A stretch of DNA of 64,000 nucleotides from Kalaharituber pfeilii (Eukaryota; Ascomycota; Pezizomycetes; Pezizales; Pezizaceae): assembly GCA_015179045.1 (NCBI GenBank), contig WHUZ01000044.1:248001-312000 (forward strand). The letters run 5' to 3'. The notes beneath the pieces are model-generated. The model was given only the letters and a program-made list of their open reading frames with translations. It ran no database searches and was not told the origin of the DNA. Below are positions 22,189 through 30,882 of this stretch, in pieces (position 1 is the first letter of the stretch; each line of letters begins with the position of its first letter). Position numbers and translations under genes: made by a program.

Positions 22189-22740
22189 GCCTTCTCCGGG
22201 GTGGCGTTGCCTGCTCGGCACCAAAAATAAATAAAGCACGTGACAGGCTGCGTGTTTCTAAAGACGCCACCCCATGTGCCAAGTTTCAGGACATCAACTA
22301 ATACCATTGATGTCTAGTGTATCCACAACATTGCATCGTATTTGGCACGCATGTTCCAATGCAATGAATTATTCATATACAATCCATTTTAAAGAAATTT
22401 GCTACTAGAAGATGACATTGAACATACTTACTCCAGCACTATATAATATTTCGCTAGTTTCTAAGAATATATGTTTAATGCAAAATTTCACTAGCATATT
22501 CATTAGAAATGATGGTATATGCTCACTTTCTAGTTACATAATTAATGATTCATTACATTGGGATATGAGCGATGCAATTTTACCTGTACTTATATTTGGG
22601 CAATTTCATGGCCAGGTCGGATTGGAGCTAAGACCCTGGCTGAGACGAGCCGATCATAAATAGGGCAGATGATCAGTGTGAACGCAGGCAGAACGCTTCC
22701 CCGACAGGTTTTATTCGCTGTCCTCAGGGCCGTCAAGCAA
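22189..22740. other. Unassigned
   Basis: No gene is evident except a possible coding-like frame at 22680-22750 that continues after the nested insertion at 26027. Confidence 0.35.
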
Positions 22741-22815
22741 GCATGCTTGTAACGAAACAGACTAGGCCTCAGATACTGACCACTACAGCGCCTGGGTTTC
22801 AGGGTCGCTACCCTG

Positions 22816-22878
22816 CCCTGCCTTGGCGAACAGCTACACGCGGGGTCATGTGATATAAAAAAAAAAAAAAAAAAAAAA
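22816..22878 (+). mobile_element. F2 micro-insert (63 bp)
   Basis: TSD agggtcgctaccctg at 22801-22815 and 22879-22893, perfect. It interrupts the LINE F1 ORF2. Confidence 0.93.
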
Positions 22879-23097
22879 AGGGTCGCTACCCTGGCCGGAA
22901 TCCTCGGAAACGCAGGACGTATTGCCAGCACAATCGAAGTCGATGAGGATGAGAAAGTGTCCTAGGGGCGAGAAGTCACCCCACCTGGGCCAGAGGTCAA
23001 GGTGGTCGACCTCAAGTTAGGTAAGGAGGATGCCTCAACCAAGTGGGAGGAGGCTATCAATGAGGCCAAGGAGGACACTGTTGCTATATTCACAGAT

Positions 23098-23142
23098 ACC
23101 CTGCCATGGCAAACAGCTGCACGCGGGGTCACGTTACAAAAA
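23098..23142 (+). mobile_element. F2 micro-insert (45 bp)
   Basis: F2 stem-loop with almost no poly(A). Perfect TSD atattcacagat at 23086-23097 and 23143-23154. Its removal restores the LINE B frame FTDGSRN. Confidence 0.93.
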
Positions 23143-23408
23143 ATATTCACAGATGGAAGCCGAAACGAGGAAGGGGGGGTAGGAGGTGGGTGGTGTTGGC
23201 GGCAGGTGGTAGCGGAGAGGCAGAAAGGAGCCGCTGGGTCGGCGTGAAGGCCACCGTGTGGGATGGTGAGGTCGCTGGTATGAAGGGTGCCCTGGAGGCA
23301 GTGGACAGTAAGGTGAAGATTCTGCTAGACTGCTACTAGCAGACTCCCAAGCAGCAATCAGCGCAGTCAGGAATGCGGGGAGGACGGGCAAAGCGAGAAC
23401 TGCGGACT

Positions 23409-24854
23409 CGGGACCTCTCGGGGCAGGCCGGACTGGCCTGCCCGGATGCAGGGGTATCGATAGGGGACTGTAGACTAGCCTGCCCAGTTGCAGAGGTATC
23501 TACAGGGGACAGCACAGGTCTTCAGATCGCATGCCAGGCTTATGCCTATGCGTGAGAGGCGAGGTATGTAGATATTCCTATTGGTTTTATAGACTACATA
23601 CATACGCCTTGAGTCTAGTTAAGACCTGTGCCGTCCCCTGTACTCAGTACTAGCCGAAAAAAAAAAGTATCCGGACAGGGGATAATTGCATGTTATGCGC
23701 TATGCAGCATTTGGTGTAAACTAACATATGTTCGTAGTGGATAACCATGAGACTAGTCCAATTTCGTAGATTGTCGAATTTATTATATCAGAAGTATCCG
23801 GACAGCTGACACAATGAATTTGGGCCTATCATACAGCAGCAGAATAAACATATAACAGAAGAACAAGGTAGTATATACAAGGACGGTAGGCAAAAAAGGT
23901 CCAGGTAAAAACTCAAGTATCATTCTTAGTCACATAACAATATTCTCATAGGTGCTGAAATAACCCCCCAGAAAAGAGCAGCCATTGTGGCCTACATTGA
24001 CGTATTCGTATACCAAATAGCCCAAGCAAGCTTTTAACAATAAAACAATATCTACAATAATAAAGATACTGAAATCAACATGCACTGACATCATTGAGAA
24101 TGCAGTTTTGAGAGCTTTACATGCATCAGCTACAAATCTTGAAGTTGTGATAAAGTGCAGATGAGAGTACTGCCACTGGAGGTAGTCACTACTGCTTGTT
24201 TTCACTACTATTGCAGTGCTCTTCTGTAGTCTGTTCCAGAGGCTTTTCCGGAAGCTTTGCGGAGGCTGTTCTGAGGCTGTTCCGGAGGTCGTTCCGGAGG
24301 TTGTTCTGGAGGCTACTTCAGAGGCCGTTTCGGAGGCCATTTCGGAGGCCGTTTTGGAGGTTGTTTCGGAGGCTGTTTCGGAAGCTGTTTCGAACGCTGT
24401 TTGAGCTCGAACAGCCTCTGGAACAGCTTCCGGAATAGCCCTGGAAAAGCTTCTAGAAAAGCCCTGAAGAGCAGTCTCGAAATCTTAGGATCTATCAGAA
24501 TAGTAACTTTTGATCATTATAATGCCTGAACCTGTACTTATCATAGTTGCCTGCAGTGCCATTTTTATATTCCTAATAGAGGACTTATATCTATTTTCCT
24601 TGTCCTGATACATAGGTATAGGTCTGTTGGTGTTGCAAGTCCCAAATTCATTATGTCAGCTGTCCGGATACTTCTGACATAATAAAATTGGACACTTCCA
24701 CGAAATTTGGACTGGTCTCATAAAACATCCACAGCCAAGCATACGAAAATATGTTAGTTTATGCCGACTATTACATAGCGCATAATATGCATTTATCCCC
24801 TGTCGATACCCCTGCATGCGGGCAGGCCAGACTGGCCTGCCCGGAGTGGTCCCG
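23409..24854. mobile_element. Mutator-like (MULE-type) TIR element, 1.45 kb
   Basis: Ends CGGGACC...GGTCCCG with a perfect 9-bp TSD ctgcggact (23400-23408, 24855-24863). TIRs continue as ggcaggcc and gcaggggtatcga over 50 bp. A second pair of long inverted repeats lies inside (about 23680-23830 and 24640-24830, both with agtatccggacag). The long TIR and 9-bp TSD fit Mutator; no transposase was recognised. Confidence 0.75.
24235..24470. repeat. 12-bp minisatellite, direct then inverted
   Basis: About 13 units near ttccggaggctg (24238-24403) are followed by inverted, more diverged units (gaacagcctctg, gaacagcttccg) to about 24470. The block is a palindrome of tandem repeats. Its repeats keep ORFs open on both strands, giving the misleading ORFs here. 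Confidence 0.85.
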
Positions 24855-25981
24855 CTGCGGACTTAGCACGTGTGGTGGAGCTGATTGCAGAGCGGAGGCG
24901 GAAGCTAAGGAACCCAGATGCAGTGAGGTTTGCCTGGGTGAAAGCGCATGTCGGGATTGAAGGAAATGAGAAGGTGGATGAGAAGGCGAAAGAAGGGGCC
25001 GGATGCATGAGGTATGACGGACAGGCTACAGAGGGCGGTCTGCGTCAAGAGTTGGTCCGGAAAGGAAAAGAGGAGAGAGAACGAGCCGGTTTTGGAAAGG
25101 GGAGGTTTGTGAAGTGGAGCAGGAGGGCTCTCACGAACTATACCTGGCTACGGACGGGAGAATATGGGGCTATGTGGAGGAGGAAGATAAGAGGTGAGGA
25201 GGCACGCTGCACGTGCGGTAAAGGGTGGAGTGAGGAACACGTGGTGTTCAGGTGCAGTGAGCAGCCGGAACGGCCCAAGAGGAAGGACAAGGATGGGGTG
25301 CTGGTCACCTGGCAGTGCTGGGAGGACCTGGAAGAGAAGGGCTGGAGGCGGGAGGGCGTGGAGGGCGACCCGGTCGAGGAATGGTTCGCTAACCTTGAAC
25401 TGGGCTAGCCGCAGCGCCGGAGGGTACAGGGGTACGTTGGGTGCCCAGGACGTGTATATAGGGTGTGCAGATACGTAGATAGTCGCTCAACCTGACCCGG
25501 GTATATGGGTCCCTGCCATTGGCTGATAGTCTGTACGCGGGGTTACGTGACTCAAAAAAAAAAAACCTCGGAAACAAAGGACTGAGATACTGGAGACACA
25601 AAATCGGCAAAGAGGACAGTCCCGGTGGTGCGGGGAGGGACTGGAGACCACCACACATCATGACTATATGCAGGGTCTGGAAACAAAAATGGCCGGGGGG
25701 GGAGAACGATCTCCGAAACCCTCCTAGAGAAGGAGACAGAGACACGCTGCTGGAAATCCTGGAGTGGGTGGACCGATAATTTCTTGACTCTCTTATTCAC
25801 CGTTTGTTTCGCAGTTTTTCATTAAGGACTTCTGGAATGTTTCACCTCTCACCAGGGACAATGGTATTTTATTTCCTCATCTTCTCACTATCAATTTTCC
25901 TTATAAGGGACTCACATCTTTTCTTCTACTCTCAAATAACTAAACCTCGTCATGGCCCGTAGGGCGGCATACGAGTAATGA

Positions 25982-26027
<46 letters not shown>

Positions 26028-26036
26028 CATGCTTGT

Positions 26037-26475
26037 GTACATTATGATGCTGTCCCTCAGGAGTTGAAAGAATTCGTGGTCGACCTAGAAGCGTCTGCGA
26101 TCGCGAGTAATTCGGAGCTCGCAGGTAGGCAGCTCGAATCCTTGATACTTACAACAACTGGGCCTCTATGTGAAGGGCAAAGAGAGTGGATATCCCTGTG
26201 GGGGTACCAGACGTAGGATTTTGTGCCATTCCACATGCTTAAATAGCTGATATGGAGGGATGAATGATACTGCCCAGCCAGAGCCAATGGCCAGTATCCC
26301 TAGTGGACAACACTACATTCGAGCAGATCCACTAGGATGCTCTGTAGACAGATGCAATGCATTACTGCCTGGATGCTCCCTGCTTTCGGGGACAGTGAAG
26401 TGTCTCTGTCCAGTCACTTTTCTGACCCGATGTAAGTAGGGATAAGTAACGCTAGCTATCTATATATTCAAAGCG
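26037..26475. other. Unassigned, with coding-like frame
   Basis: A frame running from 22682 to the TSD and, across the excised LINE, from 26037 to about 26216 stays open for about 85 codons (YDAVPQELKEFVVDLEASAI...). No family was recognised. Confidence 0.3.
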
Positions 26476-26999
26476 ACCAGCTAATCAACTACAGTAGTAC
26501 ACACAACTAATGCGTCGACTCATGCTCACATCGTTATCCATTTCGCCGCCAGAGGGCCTACTCCAATACTAGGGATCTACTTCCGTGTCCTCCTTAACTA
26601 TCATCCGTTTGTGCAGAACAATGATCCTGAGTGTGATTGTCATCAATATCATCGCATTCTTGAATAGCTCGAAGTATAGTTAACTCCGCTTCAGCCACTT
26701 CAGCGCCAGTAGGTCCACAAGCAATTCATACCTTTAGTCTTGGGGTTACGTGAGGTCGGTGTGCCAGATGCCGTTCGAGCTGTGTCCGGAAGTTGGTTCT
26801 GGGGAAGCCAATATAGTTATCGGGCAACTGGAGGTTTCCGGTGAGTTTGCAATGCTTCCATCATTCGTTTGAAAACTCTTGAATTTTATGTGCTGATACG
26901 CGAGGGTTGTGCTGCGAAATGGCTATGTCGGACAGAAGCTTAGGGATCACTGTTGAAAATGGTATAGTGCAACATCCAGTCTTTCCACCACGTTCTGTC

Positions 27000-27715
27000 A
27001 GGGACCCATATACCCGGGTCAGGTTAGAGCAGCTGCCTATCTACACTACGTACACGCTTGGTACACAATACCTCGCCATAGCCTATCAGGCGGCATGCGA
27101 GTAATGATATTAAAAAAAAAAAAAAAAAAAAAAAAATTGGTACACAATGTACCCTCCGGCCCTTCAGCTAGCCCAGATCGAGGCTGGCGAACCATACCTC
27201 GACTGGGTTGCCCTCTACCCCCTCCTGCTTCCACCCTTTCTCCTCTAAGTCATCCCAGCACTGCCAGGTGACCAACTCACCGCCCTCCTTCTTTCTCTTG
27301 GGCCGCTCCAGCTCGACACACTCGAACACCACATGTTCTGCACTCCAAGCTGCTCCACGAGAGCACCGCGCCTCCTGTCCACTGATTTTCCTCCTCCACA
27401 TGGCTCCGCCTTTCCCAGTCCGCAGCCAGGTGTAGTTGGCGAGGGCCCTTCTGCACCACTTCACGAACTTGCCCTTCCCGAACCCAGCTCGCTCCCTCTC
27501 CTCCTTTCTCTTTCGCGCTAACTCCTGCCGCAGACCGCCCCAGTGGCCTGCCCATCGTACCTCATACATCTGGCCCCCTCTTTGGCCCTCTCATCTGTGA
27601 TCTCATTGCCCTCTATCCCCACATTGGCCTTGACCCATGCAAGCCTCACAGCTCTGGGATCCCTCGAGTTCCGCCGCCTTTCTGCCATGAGCTCTACCAC
27701 CGGTTGGGAACACTA
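27000..27715 (-). pseudogene. LINE B ORF2 C-terminus and 3' UTR (copy A)
   Basis: Minus-strand RNase H end (WVKANVGIEGNEITDERAKEG), zinc-knuckle region (CSRGAAWSAEHVVFEC, first Cys of the pair lost) and end WFASLDLG. The 3' UTR stops at gggtccctg, just where the stem-loop should start, so the F2 tail is missing. An F1 micro-insert splits the UTR. Confidence 0.85.
27070..27136 (+). mobile_element. F1 micro-insert (copy A)
   Basis: Perfect TSD ttggtacacaat at 27058-27069 and 27137-27148. Also present in copy B, so older than the duplication. Confidence 0.93.
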
Positions 27716-28525
27716 CCATCCACACTCTGGCCCATCACGCCTAGTCATAAGATTCGACAAGGGAACTAAGATGCAAGTCTGGGGAGGAAGGCCAAACGAC
27801 CCTCTCCCGAGTTGGCTTGGCGTCCCACCTGCCGCCCCCCCACCCACCACCCGAGACCCTGGGGTTTAGCCCCATCACCTACACAGAAACGGAGCCAACC
27901 ATCACCATAAACCGGGTCCCCCCCCGAATCCTTAGGCTTCTACCCGACAGTCACCACGCACTCGGAGGAGCCGTGCGTAGAGACCGCGGCGACATCGGGG
28001 GTCACGACCAACAGCAGGAAGCGTAAGGGTAAGACCGCGTCGACTCAAGACCCATACGCATTCAAGCGCAGACTGGACGAAAGGGAAGCGGAAAAGATCG
28101 CTACCGCGCCAACAGTCCGGGCCCCGAGCACCACACGTACCGATGACACCCTCGCCGGTATCCCCACCGCACCAAAACCATCAACTCCCGAGCCTACCCA
28201 AGCTCAATGCCCAACACCCAAACGGAAAAACCCAGAACCCCCCCCCCCTCCCCTCCCCCGCCAACCACCTCCGAGGCCACCACAACCTTAAAAGTTGGCA
28301 TCGTCATACACGAGATAGCCCTGAGGAAGGATCTAGGGAAGGTCCAAAAATGGTTGGAGGAAGCCAACAAGGATCTACGGAAGACAACAGGGATCCGTTG
28401 GCTCAAGAAGAAGCAGACACTGATCGACGAGGGGAAAAAGACAAGCTCAACGGTAGTCTACTTAGAGAAAACTACCGAGGTCGGCAAAGTCAGGTTCGGA
28501 GGACGATGGCTGAGAGTGGACCAGT

Positions 28526-30155
28526 CACACACTACAACCTCCTCGGGCCACGTCCAACATCACGTGACCGAGGCCGTATCTCGACCTACAGGACAGCCAG
28601 CGACAAGCAGACAACTACAAACGACGCCCCTCGGCCAGACGGTCGCGGGGACCTCCAGATACTGACAAGAAACGATCATTCAGATACCTTCCCCCAAGGA
28701 AACAGCCATCAACGCTCTTGGAACGTGCCCCAGAACCTCCACCAACCTCCCCAACCCACCTTCAGCCCACACAGTCACCTCGACAGCGGGGGCACCTCGA
28801 GACCCCATCAGAGGCCTCCCACACTACGAAAATTTGCCACCCGGACGCCACTATCCCCAACAACACACACTCGCCACTCAACCATACCACCAACGCCACT
28901 CCGGCGCCCAGCTCCAATAGGCATCCACGGATAAGAGGCAACAACCAATCACAAAATGCCAAATGACAAGAAGACGGAAGGAAAGGACAACTGGGACAGC
29001 TTTGTGAAGGAACTGTTGATGAAAGAAGACGAGGCAAAACAGCCCCAACCGCTAACACAGGAAAACCTCCGGAAGGCGACGGCGACGGCGACAAGCAAAA
29101 CCGCCACTCCACCAAAGACGGCCCCAAGACTAGACCCGTTCACAGTCGTCGCGAGGGCTGTCACGACGTATCTAAAGACAGAAGAAACAAAGGCCAAAAG
29201 AGGGACATTCATATACTTCGAGTATCTGGATGACCCAGACGACCCAGTAGTCACCTGGGGAGACGCCGACGACGGCCGACCCAGGTGGGTGGAGAACAAA
29301 AGACAATTTTTCTGGCCCCACCAGAAGGGGTACCCGAGACCGGCACCACCACCACCGCCGCCGCAGCCACAACAGACTTTGGGCTTCAGCCCCATCGTCC
29401 GCATAGATACGCCACCGACGCCGCCACCGCCTTCGCCCCCGCCACAACCACAGCCCCCACAGACCTTCAGCCCCATCCGATGCGTGGATTCACCACCATC
29501 GCCTCCGTCAGAGACAAGACAAGCAGCGCCGACAACACCACCGACAAGGGAAAAGAGAAGGAACAGGAAGCCAGGAAAGAAGACCCCTCCCCCGGTCACG
29601 AAGACAGCTGGCACCCCAGCACCCACTCCGGCTCCGGCTCCGGCCCCCCCAGCCACCCCCACACCCACGCCACACCACCGCAGCACCACGAAAAACGCCT
29701 TAGACAAACCTCCGACAAAGCCTGCTCATGAAAACAAAGTCGGACTCGTCATACATGGCATAGCCTTGAGAAGGGATCTCGGCAATGTCAGGAGATGGCT
29801 GTCCGAAGACAACAAAGACATGAAGAAAATCATCGGAATCCGATGGTTAAGGAAAAAAGACATACTCGTCGGAGAGGGTAAAAAGACAAGTTCCATAGTA
29901 GTTTACTTGGAAGAGAAACAAGACATGGACAAGGTGCGACACGGAGGGAGATGGCTCAAGGCGAGCCAGTACGAGACTGAAAGAGGACGGAGATGATTCG
30001 GACATACTGACCGCTTCCCCGCGCAATACCATGTAAACCGCGGGCATTATGTACTCAAGACTTATTTCCTTTGTTGTTCTTAGCTTAAATTAAACCCTCG
30101 CCATAGCCCATAGGGCGGCATGCGAGTAATGAAATAAAAAAAAAAAAAAAAAAAA
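28526..30155 (+). mobile_element. ORF1-only F1-tailed element, complete (1.63 kb)
   Basis: Perfect 14-bp TSD gagagtggaccagt at 28512-28525 and 30156-30169. Copy B has the empty site. Structure: 430-bp 5' UTR, intact 346-codon ORF1, 100-bp 3' UTR, F1 stem-loop (30102) and A(about 21). It inserted into a related ORF1 after the segmental duplication, so it is the youngest datable element here. Confidence 0.95.
28956..29996 (+). CDS. ORF1 protein, F1-type non-LTR element (346 aa)
   Basis: An intact ORF from ATG. Residues 55-128 form an N-terminal block (DPFTVVARAVTTYLKTEE, then VTWGDADDGRPRWVENK, RQFFWPHQKGYPR) not present in the F2-type ORF1. Residues 129-245 are Pro/Thr-rich with long proline runs. 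Residues 261-346 form the conserved domain (VGLVIHGIALRRDLG, KKTSSIVVYLEE, GGRWLKASQYETERGRR). It probably binds element RNA. A 253-codon Gly-rich minus ORF over the same bases is its shadow. Confidence 0.87.
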   Translation: MPNDKKTEGKDNWDSFVKELLMKEDEAKQPQPLTQENLRKATATATSKTATPPKTAPRLDPFTVVARAVTTYLKTEETKAKRGTFIYFEYLDDPDDPVVTWGDADDGRPRWVENKRQFFWPHQKGYPRPAPPPPPPQPQQTLGFSPIVRIDTPPTPPPPSPPPQPQPPQTFSPIRCVDSPPSPPSETRQAAPTTPPTREKRRNRKPGKKTPPPVTKTAGTPAPTPAPAPAPPATPTPTPHHRSTTKNALDKPPTKPAHENKVGLVIHGIALRRDLGNVRRWLSEDNKDMKKIIGIRWLRKKDILVGEGKKTSSIVVYLEEKQDMDKVRHGGRWLKASQYETERGRR

Positions 30156-30736
30156 GAGAGTGGACCAGTATGAATGGGACCGCGGACGGAAATAGGTGGT
30201 TAAGGTCCCCGCACATGCTGGGCTTTGGAGGACACTCCCACACCACCAGCGAGAGTCGTGGGCTTCATACATGTTATTTAGTTTAGATTATTTCCTTTCA
30301 CTTATTCTTTATGTAACTAAACCTCGCCATAGCCCACAGGGCGGCATGCGAGTAATGAGCTATAAAAAAAAAAAACCATCGACCTTCCCTATCAAAAGCG
30401 AAATTTGACGCTGGATTGACTAAACGCGGGACTAATGCATGGCCTGCATTCGTTCAGTGAAATTGTAATTCAACGCAAGTGCTATCATAGTCTCCAAAAC
30501 CAGGCCCTATTGAGCGATTAGAACACAATTAATGTACAATTTGCAATACAATCAATACAGAGAAAATACTTTTATTAAAACGCTCAACTCATGCGATTAA
30601 ATTACAAATAGTCACCATTCGACAAAATTTACCTAGTCATTCCTCATAGGGAACTAGTGCCTACCGTCTCCACCAGACCCTTAACCATTGTCCCCTCCCA
30701 AGACTTCGGCATACCCACTTCCTAAGCTTGATATGA

Positions 30737-30800
30737 TACCCTGCCATGGCGAACAGCTGCAAGCGGGTAGCGTGAAATAAAAAAAAAAAAAAAAAAAAAA
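30737..30800 (+). mobile_element. F2 micro-insert (copy A)
   Basis: F2 stem-loop with a short 3' arm (GCGGGTAGCGTGA) and poly(A). Diverged TSD gcttgatatga / gccctatatga. Shared with copy B (58170-58246). Confidence 0.85.
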
Positions 30801-30882
30801 GCCCTATATGACATGCTCAGGGCGCCCGCCACCCCCGCCACCTCTCCTCCAGTGTGCTAACATATCGTGCTCTCTCCGTCAC

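Larger units (their letters stand above)
23002..25408 (+). pseudogene. LINE B ORF2 C-terminal half, interrupted
   Basis: The N-terminal piece reads VDLKLGKEDASTKWEEAINE, then AIFTDGSRNEEGGVGGGW: the first catalytic Asp of RNase H, cut by an F2 insert at 23098. The distal piece (24872-25408) reads FAWVKAHVGIEGNEKVDEKA, then a C-X-C-X7-H-X4-C zinc knuckle (CTCGKGWSEEHVVFRC) and ends WFANLELG. It is the best-preserved example of the B-type ORF2 C-terminus in the window. Confidence 0.88.
22912..25565 (+). mobile_element. LINE B copy, 5'-truncated, nested
   Basis: TSD cctcggaaac at 22902-22911 and 25566-25575. The first part reaches the start of RNase H (23002-23399). After a Mutator-like insertion, the rest follows at 24864-25408. 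The 3' UTR ends at 25516 with the B form of the F2 tail (CCCTGCCATTGGCTGATAG, then GCGGGGTTACGTGACTC) and A(11). Confidence 0.92.
22751..26026 (+). mobile_element. LINE F1 copy containing a nested LINE B and MULE
   Basis: TSD gcatgcttgt at 22741-22750 and 26027-26036. LINE F1 sequence is present at 22751-22911 (RNRLGLRY, stop, PLQRLGFRVATLAGILGN) and resumes at 25576 (KGLRYWRHKIGKEDS...EWVDR, stop at about 25779). The 3' UTR and F1 tail (25951) end in T(14)A(about 30). The 2.65 kb between is a later insertion. Confidence 0.92.
27716..30375 (+). pseudogene. ORF1-only F1-tailed element (copy A), split by another element
   Basis: N-terminal ORF1 parts (MQVWGGRPNDPLPSWLG, SPITYTETEPTITINRV), a Pro-rich middle, and the C-terminal domain at 28300-28525 (VIHEIALRKDLGKVQKWLEE, KKTSSTVVYLEK) run into the 1.63 kb insertion. 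The frame resumes at 30170 (YEWDRGRK, stop), then 3' UTR and F1 tail (30328). No ORF2 lies between ORF1 stop and tail. Frameshifts occur in the Pro-rich poly(C) tracts. Confidence 0.85.

Noticed and set aside
24196..24438. Repetitive ORFs with Arg/Leu/Phe or Ser/Glu/Ala periodicity
   Set aside because: Generated by the 12-bp minisatellite; open in several frames on both strands.
28949..29707. Long Gly-rich ORF on the minus strand
   Set aside because: It is antisense to the Pro-rich ORF1 (28956-29996); Gly/Val runs mirror Pro/Thr codons.
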